Shown here: positions 42,379 to 50,050 of the stretch, one piece after another | Layout of the letters: every line of letters begins with the position of its first letter | Numbering within the stretch: the first letter of the stretch is position 1 | Origin: DATCZB01 sp035513215 | GTDB lineage: Bacteria > Pseudomonadota > Gammaproteobacteria > Steroidobacterales > Rariloculaceae | DNA length: 64,000 nt | NCBI GenBank assembly: GCA_035513215.1 | Contig: DATKCK010000061.1 | Span: forward strand, 1 to 64,000 | Direction of reading: 5' to 3' | Program-made: the position numbers and the translations under genes | The notes under the pieces: model-generated | What the model was told of the DNA's origin: nothing | The model's database searches: none | Seen by the model: the letters and a program-made list of their open reading frames with translations, nothing else

Positions 42379-45300
42379 CTAGAAACTCCAATCGACACCG
42401 GCCTGGAACCGCTGGCCGGTCTTGTACCGCTGAAAGATGCGTCCGCCCTGCGTGTACTCGATCTCAGAGTCCAGCAGATTCTCGACCTTGACGCGGAAAA
42501 TCAGCGCCTCGTTGATGTAGTACCTGTAATTGAAGTCGACATCGAGACGCGGCTGCTGGATGACATCGGGCTGGCCTGAGACGCCGACGTCGACGATGGT
42601 GTCGCCGCTCTGATTGAACAGAATGGTGAACTCCTGCCCGTTGCTGATGTCGTCATAACCCAGGATCACATTGATGCTGTAGTCCGGAGCGCCCTGAAGC
42701 GCGCGGGTCTCGCCTCCGATCAGCGTCACTTCCGAATCGATCGCACTAGTGTTGGCGGCCAGAAACAGGCTTTTCGTGAACGCAGCGTTCAGAGCAAAGT
42801 CCTTTCTGACGTCTATCTCGATACCCTTGATCTCCGCCGCATTCGCATTCTGGAAGGTTCGGGAGTTACCGGCCGTGCCCGATGCCGGCTGGACGACGCG
42901 CTCGATGGGGTCGTCGAGATCCTTGTAGAACAGCGCAACGCTGATCGACTCCCGGCTGGACCAGTACTTCTCCCAGCGCACGTCGTAATTGCTCACGTCC
43001 GACACCCTGAGATTGGGATTGCCGCGCACCCGAAAGTTGAATTCAGCGTCGTAGAACGTCGCGTTCGAGGTTTCCTTCAGGTCGGGCCGGGCGACGGTCC
43101 GCGAGGCCGAGAACCGGATCTGCTGATCGCCGGACCAATACCAGTTGAAGTTGAATGCGGGCAGCGTCGACGCCTCCTCGACCAACGAGCGCACGGGCGT
43201 CTGAGCGCCCTGCAGGCTGAACGTGTCCGTCGCCTGCTCGAAATCCTCGCGGCGGACACCGACGACGAACTGATACTTGCTGTTGAACAGCGCGTCGTAG
43301 GAGACATAGACGCTATTCAGCGTCATCTCGGCCTCATAGCTGTCGCTCGCGAGCGTCTTGTCGCTGAAGTCGAATCCCGTCGAAATATCGCCCGTGATCG
43401 TGCTGTCATTGATGACGTCGTTGAAGCTCAGGTTCGGGGCGTTATTGAAATCGGCGTCGAAGAATCCGCCGATAAATCCGTAACTGTTCGAGTCCGAATC
43501 GCGCTCGCGCGAGATCGCCTGAGCGCCGAATTGGAGCCGGGCCTCGACGTTGCTGCCCGGTAAGTAGTATTCGACGTCGGAGGAAAAATCGAGATTGTCG
43601 TCGACCAGGTCGTCGTAGCGACGGACCAGGTCCACTGATTGCAGGTCGTAGATGTCATCGTCACCGATCTGGATGAAGCGAACGTCGCGCCGGTCCGGTG
43701 CGTAGCGTGTCGCTTGGCTCACGGTGCCCTGCCAGTTCGCGGACCACTGATCCCTTGAGCCGAGAATGTGACTGCCCGTGAACTGCTGGGAAACGTATTG
43801 ACGCTCCTCCCACTCGATCGACCAGTTGATCGCGGGATCCAGCTCGTCGCCGTCGATGCCGTCGGACCGCTGCCCCGACTGTGTCGTCGAGCGCGTCAGG
43901 ATCGTATTGGATTTGTAGCTGCTGTGGTTCCGGTTGAAGCCCAGCACTACCAGCCCGTGAAGGTCGATATTGTTATCGTTCTCGGAGAACGTGTAATCGT
44001 CGAGTGTCTGCGAAGCGTTGGCGCCGCCGTAGCTGCGGCGTATCCCGTCTTCCTTTTCCTTCCATTCGTTCTTCAGGCTCGCGGCGACGAAATAGCCGAA
44101 GTCGGCCTCGAGGTCATCGAGCGCATGCAGATCACCGTAGCTGACGCTCATCGACAGGTCCGGCCTGGCGGTCGTCGTGCCGATGTCCATGCCATCGATG
44201 AGTGTCAGGCCTGCGATCCGGCCCAGCTCGCGCCGAACGGATTCATCGTATACGTCCGTGTCGGTATAGGCGCGTTGAGCATTCAGAGCCTCCGCGACTG
44301 CCCAGGCGACGACGGGCCGCTCACGCGAGCCATCGTCGATGCCGAAGAAGTCCCAGTCGCCGCTGATCGGATCGGTCCATGCGTCTTCGCCGGTGGCCCC
44401 ATCGGTGTAACCGATCCCGAAGGAGAACTTGCCGTTAGCCTCGTTCGGGAAGGTGCGCGTCGTGATACGAATGTTTCCGCCGGTGCTCTCGCCCGAGATC
44501 GGCGCGATAAAGCTCTTGCCGACGTAGAGCCGGTCGATCATGCTGCTCGGGAAGAGATCGAGCGGCACGGTCCGCTTGGTTGGATCGGTGCTCGGCATCG
44601 ACGCCCCGTTCAGGCTGGTCGAGATGTAGCGGTCGCCGAGACCTCGCACGAACACGAATTTGCCGTCCTGAACCGTCACCGCCGGCACACGCAGCACGGA
44701 TGCCGCGATATCCGTGTCGCCGAAGCGCACGATCTGCTCGTTGTCGAGTGCATCGACGATTTCAACCGAGAAACGCTCAGTCGTCTGCTGCGTGCCCTCT
44801 ATAAGGGCCGAGCCGACGACTACGACCTCCTCCATCGGCGCGGCGCCGGCCACGGCCTGCGCGCCGCCCAGCTCGAGGTCAGAAGCGAGAACGACGTTGG
44901 CAATGACACGAAAGTCCGAGAGTTCCTGGCTACCGAAACCGGAGCGGCTCGCGACGAGCCGGTAACGACCGCGCGGCGCCTCGATCGAAAACCGGCCGTT
45001 TGCATCGGTTTCGGCGGATCGCGTCAGGCCGTCGATCAGCTGTACCGTGGCGCCCGCGATCGGGGCCCCGTTCGCGGTAACCTGGCCCTGCACGGTACCC
45101 GTCGCCGCCTGCACGAGCTGCGCCGCCGTCTCCGTGACGTCGTAAGTCTCAACCGCGACGGCCGGAGCGCTCGTGTTTGTCAGATCGACCGTGACATCGG
45201 CGAGCTGGTTGCGGGTCGATGCAAAACGAAATGTGTGGACCGCGTTGCCGCCTTCCGTGATCTGGATGCTGTGCTGGCCGGCGCCGAGATCGAAGAAAGC

Positions 45301-45495
45301 CATCCCGCTGCTGCCGATCACCCGGGTCTCGCTACCGTCGAGGACGAGGCTGATGCGCTCGGCCGGCGCCCCGTCGCGAAGAACCTGGATGGAGAGCTCA
45401 TCTTCGGCGGCGGCCGCGCCGCCAACGAGGGCCACGATAGCCGCGGCCAGGCCGTTGAACGGCATTTTCAGGGACACTGTCTTTTGCATCGACAT
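42379..45495 (-). CDS. TonB-dependent outer-membrane receptor with carboxypeptidase-like N-terminal domain
   Basis: This protein is about 1038 aa: a signal peptide (about 1-30, 'GGAAAAED'), a carboxypeptidase-regulatory-like domain ('VQGQVTANGAPIAGATVQL', about 133-205), a plug domain ('ERFSVEIVDALDNEQIVRFGDTD' then 'FVRGLGDRY') and a C-terminal beta-barrel ending 'RFQAGVDWSF', with the terminal Phe of outer-membrane proteins. This layout is common for carbohydrate or other large-ligand receptors, but the ligand cannot be read from sequence. It lies between a response regulator gene and a lipoprotein gene, all on the minus strand. Confidence 0.9.
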   Translation of the reverse strand: MSMQKTVSLKMPFNGLAAAIVALVGGAAAAEDELSIQVLRDGAPAERISLVLDGSETRVIGSSGMAFFDLGAGQHSIQITEGGNAVHTFRFASTRNQLADVTVDLTNTSAPAVAVETYDVTETAAQLVQAATGTVQGQVTANGAPIAGATVQLIDGLTRSAETDANGRFSIEAPRGRYRLVASRSGFGSQELSDFRVIANVVLASDLELGGAQAVAGAAPMEEVVVVGSALIEGTQQTTERFSVEIVDALDNEQIVRFGDTDIAASVLRVPAVTVQDGKFVFVRGLGDRYISTSLNGASMPSTDPTKRTVPLDLFPSSMIDRLYVGKSFIAPISGESTGGNIRITTRTFPNEANGKFSFGIGYTDGATGEDAWTDPISGDWDFFGIDDGSRERPVVAWAVAEALNAQRAYTDTDVYDESVRRELGRIAGLTLIDGMDIGTTTARPDLSMSVSYGDLHALDDLEADFGYFVAASLKNEWKEKEDGIRRSYGGANASQTLDDYTFSENDNNIDLHGLVVLGFNRNHSSYKSNTILTRSTTQSGQRSDGIDGDELDPAINWSIEWEERQYVSQQFTGSHILGSRDQWSANWQGTVSQATRYAPDRRDVRFIQIGDDDIYDLQSVDLVRRYDDLVDDNLDFSSDVEYYLPGSNVEARLQFGAQAISRERDSDSNSYGFIGGFFDADFNNAPNLSFNDVINDSTITGDISTGFDFSDKTLASDSYEAEMTLNSVYVSYDALFNSKYQFVVGVRREDFEQATDTFSLQGAQTPVRSLVEEASTLPAFNFNWYWSGDQQIRFSASRTVARPDLKETSNATFYDAEFNFRVRGNPNLRVSDVSNYDVRWEKYWSSRESISVALFYKDLDDPIERVVQPASGTAGNSRTFQNANAAEIKGIEIDVRKDFALNAAFTKSLFLAANTSAIDSEVTLIGGETRALQGAPDYSINVILGYDDISNGQEFTILFNQSGDTIVDVGVSGQPDVIQQPRLDVDFNYRYYINEALIFRVKVENLLDSEIEYTQGGRIFQRYKTGQRFQAGVDWSF

Positions 45496-45617
45496 CAATT
45501 CACTCTCTGGTTCCGGGGCGCGCGAAGAACACCGGCGCAGGTATTGGCGAAGGACAGACGGTAAGGCCCTCGTGTTGACGAAATATGAAGGCCAGGTTTC
45601 AGATTTATTACGCCCAT

Positions 45618-46307
45618 TCAGGCTCGCGCCGCCGGCTCGTCCGCGCGCAGGCGGTAGCCGAAGCCGCGCACCGTTTGAATCATGTCCTCGCAGCGAAACG
45701 GCTCGAGCTGCTGGCGCAGGCGCCGAACATGCACGTCGACTGTGCGGTGACCGGCCCTGACGTTACTCGACCAGGCGCGGGCCAAGAGTTCGTTGCGGCT
45801 GAAAACGCGGCCCTGGTTCTCGAGCAGGAACGCGAGCAGCCGGAACTCAGTCGGCGCGAGCTCGAGGTTGTTCTCCCTGATCCAGACTCGATGCGAACGG
45901 CGATCGAGTGCGACCGGTCCGGCCGTCAGACGCTGATCTCGGGGAACGGCCTGAGGCCGCGACAGGCAGGCATTGAGCCGCACCAGCAGCTCGTCGCCGT
46001 TGAGAGGAACGCGGATGCAGTCGTCGGCGCCGTACTCGAGGGCGCGTACCGCCGCGCTGTAGTCGGCCTGGTCGGCCAGAACGATGACACGGACGTCCCT
46101 GCCGGCCGCGTTGCGCTTGAGCCAGAGCAGCGAGTCCGAGACCGGACGCAGTGCCTCCCAGGCGATCAGGGCCGCGTCAGGGCTGCCGAGATCGGTCAGG
46201 CTGAGCTCGCGCGTCTCGGCAAGCTTGAAGTTCTCGCCCGCCAGCAGCGTCCTGACGTCCTTCTGGACGCGAGTATCGGCATGCACGAGCAGTACGGATT
46301 TGGTCAT
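45618..46307 (-). CDS. OmpR-type response regulator with degenerate receiver
   Basis: This 229-aa protein has an N-terminal receiver-like domain and a C-terminal winged helix ('LELAPTEFRLLAFLLENQGRVFSRNELL' and 'RTVDVHVRRLRQQLEP...IQTVRGFGYRL'). The phosphorylatable Asp is missing: the 'LLDWMLP' block of PhoB-type proteins reads 'LIAWEAL', with Ala49 at the Asp position. The acidic pair after strand 1 is replaced by 'HADT', and the conserved Lys of 'TKPF' is also lost. It therefore probably works without phosphorylation. No histidine kinase is adjacent. It is probably the regulator of the downstream TonB receptor. Confidence 0.87.
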   Translation of the reverse strand: MTKSVLLVHADTRVQKDVRTLLAGENFKLAETRELSLTDLGSPDAALIAWEALRPVSDSLLWLKRNAAGRDVRVIVLADQADYSAAVRALEYGADDCIRVPLNGDELLVRLNACLSRPQAVPRDQRLTAGPVALDRRSHRVWIRENNLELAPTEFRLLAFLLENQGRVFSRNELLARAWSSNVRAGHRTVDVHVRRLRQQLEPFRCEDMIQTVRGFGYRLRADEPAARA

Positions 46308-46404
46308 CTGCCGGGCTCACGAACCATGCCCTGCAGTGGACCAAGGATTTATTGCAGATCCATTACCGACTTGTGATCGATACGTTACACCCGGCTCGAG
46401 GCCG

Positions 46405-46620
46405 CTACTTGCCGATTCTGGCAATCAGGGCCAGCGCGCTGATCGTCAGGCCGACGATGAAGACGAGCAGGAGGATCTTCTGAAGCGTGTCGCTGAACAC
46501 ATCCTCGGGAATGACCTCGAAAACGAGGAGGATTGCGAGGCCGGCGACGAGCACGACCGTGATGGAGACGGTCAATTTCGCGATTCCGGTCAGCCCGCTC
46601 CCCAACTTGTGCTCTTCCAT
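46405..46620 (-). CDS. Small two-helix membrane protein
   Basis: This 71-aa protein has two hydrophobic helices (about 18-36 and 46-68). A GGGAG site lies 6 bases before the ATG. The gene begins 19 bases from the left copy of the tRNA-Leu 3' end, so before the island inserted it probably followed tRNA-Leu directly on the same strand. No family is recognised. Confidence 0.65.
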   Translation of the reverse strand: MEEHKLGSGLTGIAKLTVSITVVLVAGLAILLVFEVIPEDVFSDTLQKILLLVFIVGLTISALALIARIGK

Positions 46621-46638
46621 CACATGCTCCCTGATCGG

Positions 46639-46655
46639 TGGTGCCCAGGGCCGGA
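46639..46655. repeat. Left attachment site core (att)
   Basis: The sequence TGGTGCCCAGGGCCGGA is identical to the 3' 17 bases of tRNA-Leu on the other side of the element. With one mismatch the match extends to 21 bases (TCG-N-core). The rest of the tRNA is absent here. This is the duplicated strand-exchange region left by integration. Confidence 0.88.
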
Positions 46656-46701
46656 CCCCAAAATGCGCAAAACCGTTGGGTTTGCTGGGTTAAATCTGCC
46701 C

Positions 46702-46722
46702 GATACCCCCGCCGATACCCCC
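46702..46722. repeat. Two GATACCCCC direct repeats at left end
   Basis: GATACCCCC occurs at 46702-46710 and 46714-46722, about 50 bases inside the left att core. The same word occurs three times (plus one AATACCCCC) beside the integrase start at the right end. Such mirrored short repeats are typical of integrase arm-type or excisionase sites. The right copy runs into a CGTACG-TTTGA-CGTACG palindrome (46722-46738). Confidence 0.7.
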
Positions 46723-46776
46723 GTACGTTTGACGTACGCATTGTTTAGCAAAGCTAAGTAATGCCTGCCCTAAAAA

Positions 46777-46795
46777 ATACTTAACAAACGATATG
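46777..46795. repeat. Left copy of 19-bp end repeat
   Basis: ATACTTAACAAACGATATG matches ATATTTGACAAACGATGTG at 56542-56560 in 16 of 19 positions and in the same orientation. One copy lies just inside each end of the element. It may be a second recombinase or accessory-factor site, or the trace of an earlier insertion boundary. Confidence 0.6.
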
Positions 46796-46866
46796 GTGTT
46801 GATCGCTTGGTGCTCCTACAGTCCCCCGAGAAGCTCGACAGGAGGTATGACACTCGGATAAAAAAA

Positions 46867-46900
46867 ATGCCGCGCAATGGGTCGGAAGCCCGCGCGGCAT
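46867..46900 (-). terminator. Intrinsic terminator (minus strand)
   Basis: A perfect 9-bp stem ATGCCGCGC/GCGCGGCAT has an inner GGG/CCC pairing. On the minus strand it is followed by a run of seven T, the form of a rho-independent terminator. It implies a leftward transcript from the 46.9-47.3 kb region, where no convincing protein gene exists on the minus strand. On the plus strand only TTTG follows. Confidence 0.7.
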
Positions 46901-47099
46901 TTGTGTATCGGAACGGACAGAGTCTAGCTCGAATCAGAGCACATTCCAACCCGTTCCCCGTCGTCGCAGTCATTCGGTCATGAGTACGTTCGAGGCGCGT
47001 CGGTTATCGAAACAGCTTCGCCTTGATGGTCCGCGCCGTCGGAGTTCCGGCACCAGAGGTATTCCCTCGTGACCCGCCCGGCGCCACCGAGCAGAGACA

Positions 47100-47345
47100 A
47101 GCTCGGCAGGACTGGCGAAGCCCAATGCCCGATGAAGGGATGCCGCTAACGGGCAAGGTGAGCGAACTGTACGCACCTGCGGACGTGAATATGTGCAGAT
47201 GGGGCCCGACGTGAAGGCCGTAAAGCTTCCCTTGGTCTACCAGACCGCTAAGGGGAAGCTTTACCCACGTGAAGCCCACATCAAAGAATGTAAATGAAGT
47301 GCAAGACGTTTAGGACATCGACGGGGTTAGGGGTCCCCGTCGTAC
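47100..47345 (+). ncRNA. Candidate structured RNA / leader upstream of small ORF
   Basis: Four stems follow one another: TGCCCG/CGGGCA (47126-47155), AGGTG/CACCT (47156-47178), a 12-bp stem GTAAAGCTTCCC/GGGAAGCTTTAC (47220-47264) with an inner GGTCT/AGACC hairpin, and CGACGGGG/CCCCGTCG (47319-47342). The last sits just before the ribosome-binding site of the 71-aa gene. ACGTGAA recurs three times between the stems. No protein gene explains the region. It could be a cis-regulatory leader, a stand-alone RNA or a replication/packaging site; the strand is uncertain. Confidence 0.45.
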
Positions 47346-47359
47346 AGGAGAACCGACAG

Positions 47360-47575
47360 ATGAGTAAGAGAGCAGAGTTTTCGACCAGAGGCAGTAGGAC
47401 AGGCAATACCCGCAGGATGCGTATTTACTCCTTGCACGACGACCAGGTCGAGATCATCCAGGCCGCGTTAGACCATGCTCGCCGCGAATCGAACACGGAG
47501 TTCGACTCCGTCGCGTTGACCAACATCTGTTTACACTATCTGTCGTCTGCCCCGCGATTTGACGAACGCGATTAA
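47360..47575 (+). CDS. Small 71-aa protein, function unknown
   Basis: The ATG at 47360 has a good AGGAG site 9 bases upstream, preferred over an upstream ATG at 47294 that would run through the hairpin leader. The protein is basic at the N-terminus and then reads 'MRIYSLHDDQVEIIQAALDHARRES', suggesting a strand followed by helices. That could be a small DNA-binding or dimerising protein, but I recognise no family. Confidence 0.6.
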   Translation: MSKRAEFSTRGSRTGNTRRMRIYSLHDDQVEIIQAALDHARRESNTEFDSVALTNICLHYLSSAPRFDERD

Positions 47576-47589
47576 GTATCTGATTCGAT

Positions 47590-47603
47590 TGCAATTAATT
47601 GCA
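47590..47603. promoter_or_regulatory. 14-bp perfect palindrome, candidate operator
   Basis: TGCAATTAATTGCA is a perfect AT-centred palindrome located 15 bases after the 71-aa gene and immediately before the next possible gene. It is a good candidate binding site for a dimeric regulator, possibly the 71-aa protein itself, and could drive the rightward gene run. Confidence 0.45.
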
Positions 47604-47872
47604 TGGGCGGTAAAGGTTTAGGTCTATCAGAATGGCGTTTTTCGCACTGGCCAGGAGCGGGAAAGGTGTCAGGCTGGCACCTATCAGGGTGGCAGTATGT
47701 CACCGGTCCCACTATGGGACCTCAGACCGGGGACCAAGTGTTGTGGGAGCACTTGCCTACCGGCGATAACGTAATTGTCTACTGCTATCAGAACCCCCTT
47801 TTTCGAGTAACCGATCCTGACTCCTACCGGTCAAATCTGCCGGTAGGGTTGAGCTGCATTGCGTGCTGTTGA
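47603..47872 (+). CDS. Doubtful 89-aa ORF in hairpin-rich DNA
   Basis: The frame begins at an ATG inside the palindrome, with no ribosome-binding site. The peptide is rich in Trp, Gly and Tyr and matches nothing I know. The DNA contains hairpins GGTCCC/GGGACC (about 47704-47720) and CTACCGG/CCGGTAG (about 47825-47847). A structured RNA or regulatory region is at least as likely as a protein. Confidence 0.25.
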   Translation: MGGKGLGLSEWRFSHWPGAGKVSGWHLSGWQYVTGPTMGPQTGDQVLWEHLPTGDNVIVYCYQNPLFRVTDPDSYRSNLPVGLSCIACC

Positions 47873-47903
47873 GTCCAGAGATTGGAGGGTCTAGAAATGT
47901 TGT

Positions 47904-48392
47904 ATGGATTTTGCCTACGCAACCACTGCACGTCCGTCGTCTCGGCGATCCCGTCCGGATCGTGATCGTGATCGTGATCGCTGGGCGGACACTTACGAGC
48001 TGTGTGATCTACTCCGACTGTTTCGACATGCCGTGGGTCGAGACTACCGGCGGGCGCGAATCAATGAGGGACGACGACTCGGCTTGTTCAGTCGGGCTGG
48101 CGCCGCCGAGCTGCTGAGTACCTGGACACAACGCGAAGTAGGATATCCAACCGAACCGCTGCTAACGCTGCCCGAGGCCACAGACTGGCTCCGAGATGCT
48201 GGAGTAGCCACCTATGGCCCCGCGCACCTCAGTGCCTTAGTTCGGCTGGAGCCGCACCGAGCGCCGCTCCCTGTGAGGGTCACGCCTAATCGAATGGTCA
48301 CGCTCGCGTCCGGCCGGCAGGTCGTACGGCGGGGTTTGCTGCGATTCGATGAAGATGCATTGATCGAGTTCGCAGCGAGGTTCGGACGATGA
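47904..48392 (+). CDS. Phage-element hypothetical protein, 162 aa
   Basis: The N-terminus is Arg-rich with an 'RDRDRDR' tract encoded by a GATCGT hexamer repeat (47958-47980). The rest has a globular pattern: 'YELCDLLRLFRHAVGRDYRRARINEG', 'LLTLPEATDWLRDAGVATYGPAHLSALVRL' and 'RVVRRGLLRFDEDALIEFAARFG'. The middle resembles an excisionase/HTH-like 'LTLPEATDWL' helix, but this is weak. A second ATG in another frame at 47897 sits closer to a GGAGGG site and would make a 22-aa peptide. The gene overlaps the next one (ATGA). Confidence 0.6.
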   Translation: MDFAYATTARPSSRRSRPDRDRDRDRWADTYELCDLLRLFRHAVGRDYRRARINEGRRLGLFSRAGAAELLSTWTQREVGYPTEPLLTLPEATDWLRDAGVATYGPAHLSALVRLEPHRAPLPVRVTPNRMVTLASGRQVVRRGLLRFDEDALIEFAARFGR

Positions 48393-48574
48393 CGATCAAA
48401 GCCCTGCGCTATGAGCCGTCGCCGAAAACCGGAAAGCCGACACGCGTGGAGCTTGTCGGCGAGTTCTCCGACCTTAAGTCTGCTCGCCAGTACTTGGCCT
48501 GCCAATGCCAGCGCCAGAACATTGTTCTTAAGGTTAGTCCGACGACGAAGGGGGGCAGCAGTGAGCCAGGGTAA
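48389..48574 (+). CDS. Small 61-aa protein, function unknown
   Basis: The ATG overlaps the previous stop codon (ATGA), so it is translationally coupled. The sequence starts 'MTIKALRYEPSPKTGKPTRVELVGEF' and contains 'CQCQRQNIVLKV'. It could be a small beta-rich protein. No family is recognised. It overlaps the next gene by 14 bases. Confidence 0.55.
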   Translation: MTIKALRYEPSPKTGKPTRVELVGEFSDLKSARQYLACQCQRQNIVLKVSPTTKGGSSEPG

Positions 48575-48767
48575 TGCGCAGATCCTGCCTCGGTTGCGCG
48601 TGCTTGAGCCGTGCTCGGCCTGGACATGCGAACACAGGCAACGTTGCAAGGCTAATAAGTTGGCTTGTCTGGCATTCCGAATTTTCGTCAATGAGGGCTC
48701 GGTGCGGAAGCCGTCGGAGCCGTCGGCGGAAATGTATGCAGAGATTTTCGCGCGGGATGCAGCGTGA
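48561..48767 (+). CDS. Small Cys-cluster protein, 68 aa
   Basis: The GTG at 48561 follows a GGGGGG Shine-Dalgarno tract and overlaps the preceding gene. Four cysteines are arranged as 'PCSAWTCEHRQRCKANKLACLAF', a spacing seen in small phage proteins and suggestive of a zinc- or Fe-S-binding knuckle. It probably has a regulatory or DNA-associated role. A longer in-frame start (48411) was rejected because it overlaps the 61-aa gene completely. Confidence 0.55.
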   Translation: MSQGNAQILPRLRVLEPCSAWTCEHRQRCKANKLACLAFRIFVNEGSVRKPSEPSAEMYAEIFARDAA

Positions 48768-48800
48768 TCCAAGACCGAGTTTTACGAAAGGACTGAAACC

Positions 48801-49718
48801 ATGACGAACAATTTCATCTTCACCGCCGAGATCGCGAAGACAAGTGAGGCTAGGCGGCAGGTCGCCGGCATCATCTATCGGGCGAACGCTATCGACTCGC
48901 AAAACGACTTCGTTAAGCCTGAGACGCTGGAGAAGATCGCACACGGGGCGCTCGCGGCCGGCGTCGTCATCGACATCGACCACGACGGCCGGGACTCCGG
49001 CGCTCGGTTGGTTGAGTCCTATATCCAGGATGACGCTTGGATCGGTACTGTGCAGCTAACGAGCGACTTGTGGCCCTTGGCTAAATCTGGCGAGCTTCGC
49101 GCCTTCAGCATCGGCGGCACGGGCGCGAAGGCCGAGACCGTCTTCAAAGGTCGCAGGGCTAACGAGATCACAGCCGCGACCGTCACGCACGTTAGTTTGG
49201 TCAAGCGCGGCGCAACCGGCGAAATGTTCATCATGAAGTCTGCCGACCAATTGGTGCAGCAGGTGCGGCAGCTAGCGGAAACTATCGCGCGGAACCAGCA
49301 GGTTATCGACGCGTTGAGCGGGGGCGATCCCGAGATCCGCAAGCAGGCAGAAAACGAGATCATCGCGAAGCGAAGCGAAGATATTCAACGGTTGGTCAGA
49401 AAATTATCTGTTCTGAACTCCCGCTTGGAAACTTTGTGGTATCAGCCCGAGGCAGGCGGGGACGGTGTTGCGCGTGAGCGCCGGCTACTCGACGAGATCC
49501 GGACCGTCGAAGATGAGTTGGAGTCACTGAGGCCCGTTCAAAAGTCAGTGATCGACGATCCGAGCCGGAGCGCATTCGCGTTTCGCGGCGGCAGTTCCGG
49601 CTACATAGACGCGGCCCCTGCGCAGTCTTGGTCCGAGATCCTGTTGGGCAAGCGACGCACGAACGCGATGCGCAAGAGCGAGGATGAAATAGACCTAGGA
49701 CCGGACATCAAAATTTAA
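48801..49718 (+). CDS. XkdF-like phage serine protease
   Basis: This 305-aa protein resembles phage XkdF-type proteases over residues 1-150: 'VAGIIYRANAIDSQNDFVKPETLEKIAH', 'VVIDIDHD' (His61 as candidate catalytic) and 'LRAFSIGGTGAKAE' (Ser103). The second half (about 150-250) is predicted coiled-coil, as in scaffold or prohead assembly proteins. In phages this protease matures the capsid. Here no capsid gene is present. A GAAAGGA site precedes the ATG. Confidence 0.7.
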   Translation: MTNNFIFTAEIAKTSEARRQVAGIIYRANAIDSQNDFVKPETLEKIAHGALAAGVVIDIDHDGRDSGARLVESYIQDDAWIGTVQLTSDLWPLAKSGELRAFSIGGTGAKAETVFKGRRANEITAATVTHVSLVKRGATGEMFIMKSADQLVQQVRQLAETIARNQQVIDALSGGDPEIRKQAENEIIAKRSEDIQRLVRKLSVLNSRLETLWYQPEAGGDGVARERRLLDEIRTVEDELESLRPVQKSVIDDPSRSAFAFRGGSSGYIDAAPAQSWSEILLGKRRTNAMRKSEDEIDLGPDIKI

Positions 49719-49777
49719 GGTTTTGGCGGCGGCGTTGGGGCGTCTCGGTGCCCCCAGTACCTCCTCGGCGTCCCGGC

Positions 49778-50050
49778 ATGAACAACGCCGCCGCCAATTT
49801 ATTGAGAGACGACATGGTTGATCGAAAGTACAGAGAGCGAATCGAACGCGAGCAGGACCGTGCCTCAGAGCGTGACCGTGCCGAGATCGCGCCCGATGCG
49901 TTCGATATGCCGGAGCGTGTCGGGGCCGAGCATGATGGTGACGGCCGATCCAAACATGGGGGTGCGCCCGGACACTTGCCTACGGGCCTTGTGGGGCGTC
50001 TGAGAGATCGACAGGCGCGGTTCTTCCCTCCTGGCTGGCGGGACAAGTGA
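49778..50050 (+). CDS. Small charged protein upstream of terminase
   Basis: This protein is about 90 aa and very rich in Arg, Asp and Glu ('VDRKYRERIEREQDRASERDRAEI'). The stop overlaps the terminase start (GTGA), so the pair is coupled. Its position is that of a small terminase subunit, but the sequence shows no clear HTH. The start is uncertain: GTG 49748, ATG 49778 and ATG 49814 are all possible. Confidence 0.5.
   Translation: MNNAAANLLRDDMVDRKYRERIEREQDRASERDRAEIAPDAFDMPERVGAEHDGDGRSKHGGAPGHLPTGLVGRLRDRQARFFPPGWRDK

Noticed and set aside
45618..46307. PhoB proper, making the receptor a phosphate-starvation system
   Set aside because: The winged helix resembles PhoB/OmpR proteins in general, but the receiver lacks the phospho-acceptor and no Pho box was recognised upstream of the receptor.
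47004..47279. Minus-strand frame of 91 codons across the structured left-end region
   Set aside because: There is no ribosome-binding site and no recognisable protein pattern, and it runs through stems better explained as RNA or regulatory structure.
47100..47345. Group I or II intron, or a retron
   Set aside because: No domain V, no group I core motifs and no reverse transcriptase or maturase are visible anywhere in the element.
49778..50050. Definite small terminase subunit
   Set aside because: Only its position suits this; no helix-turn-helix or oligomerisation domain is visible, and the HTH lies in the large subunit instead.
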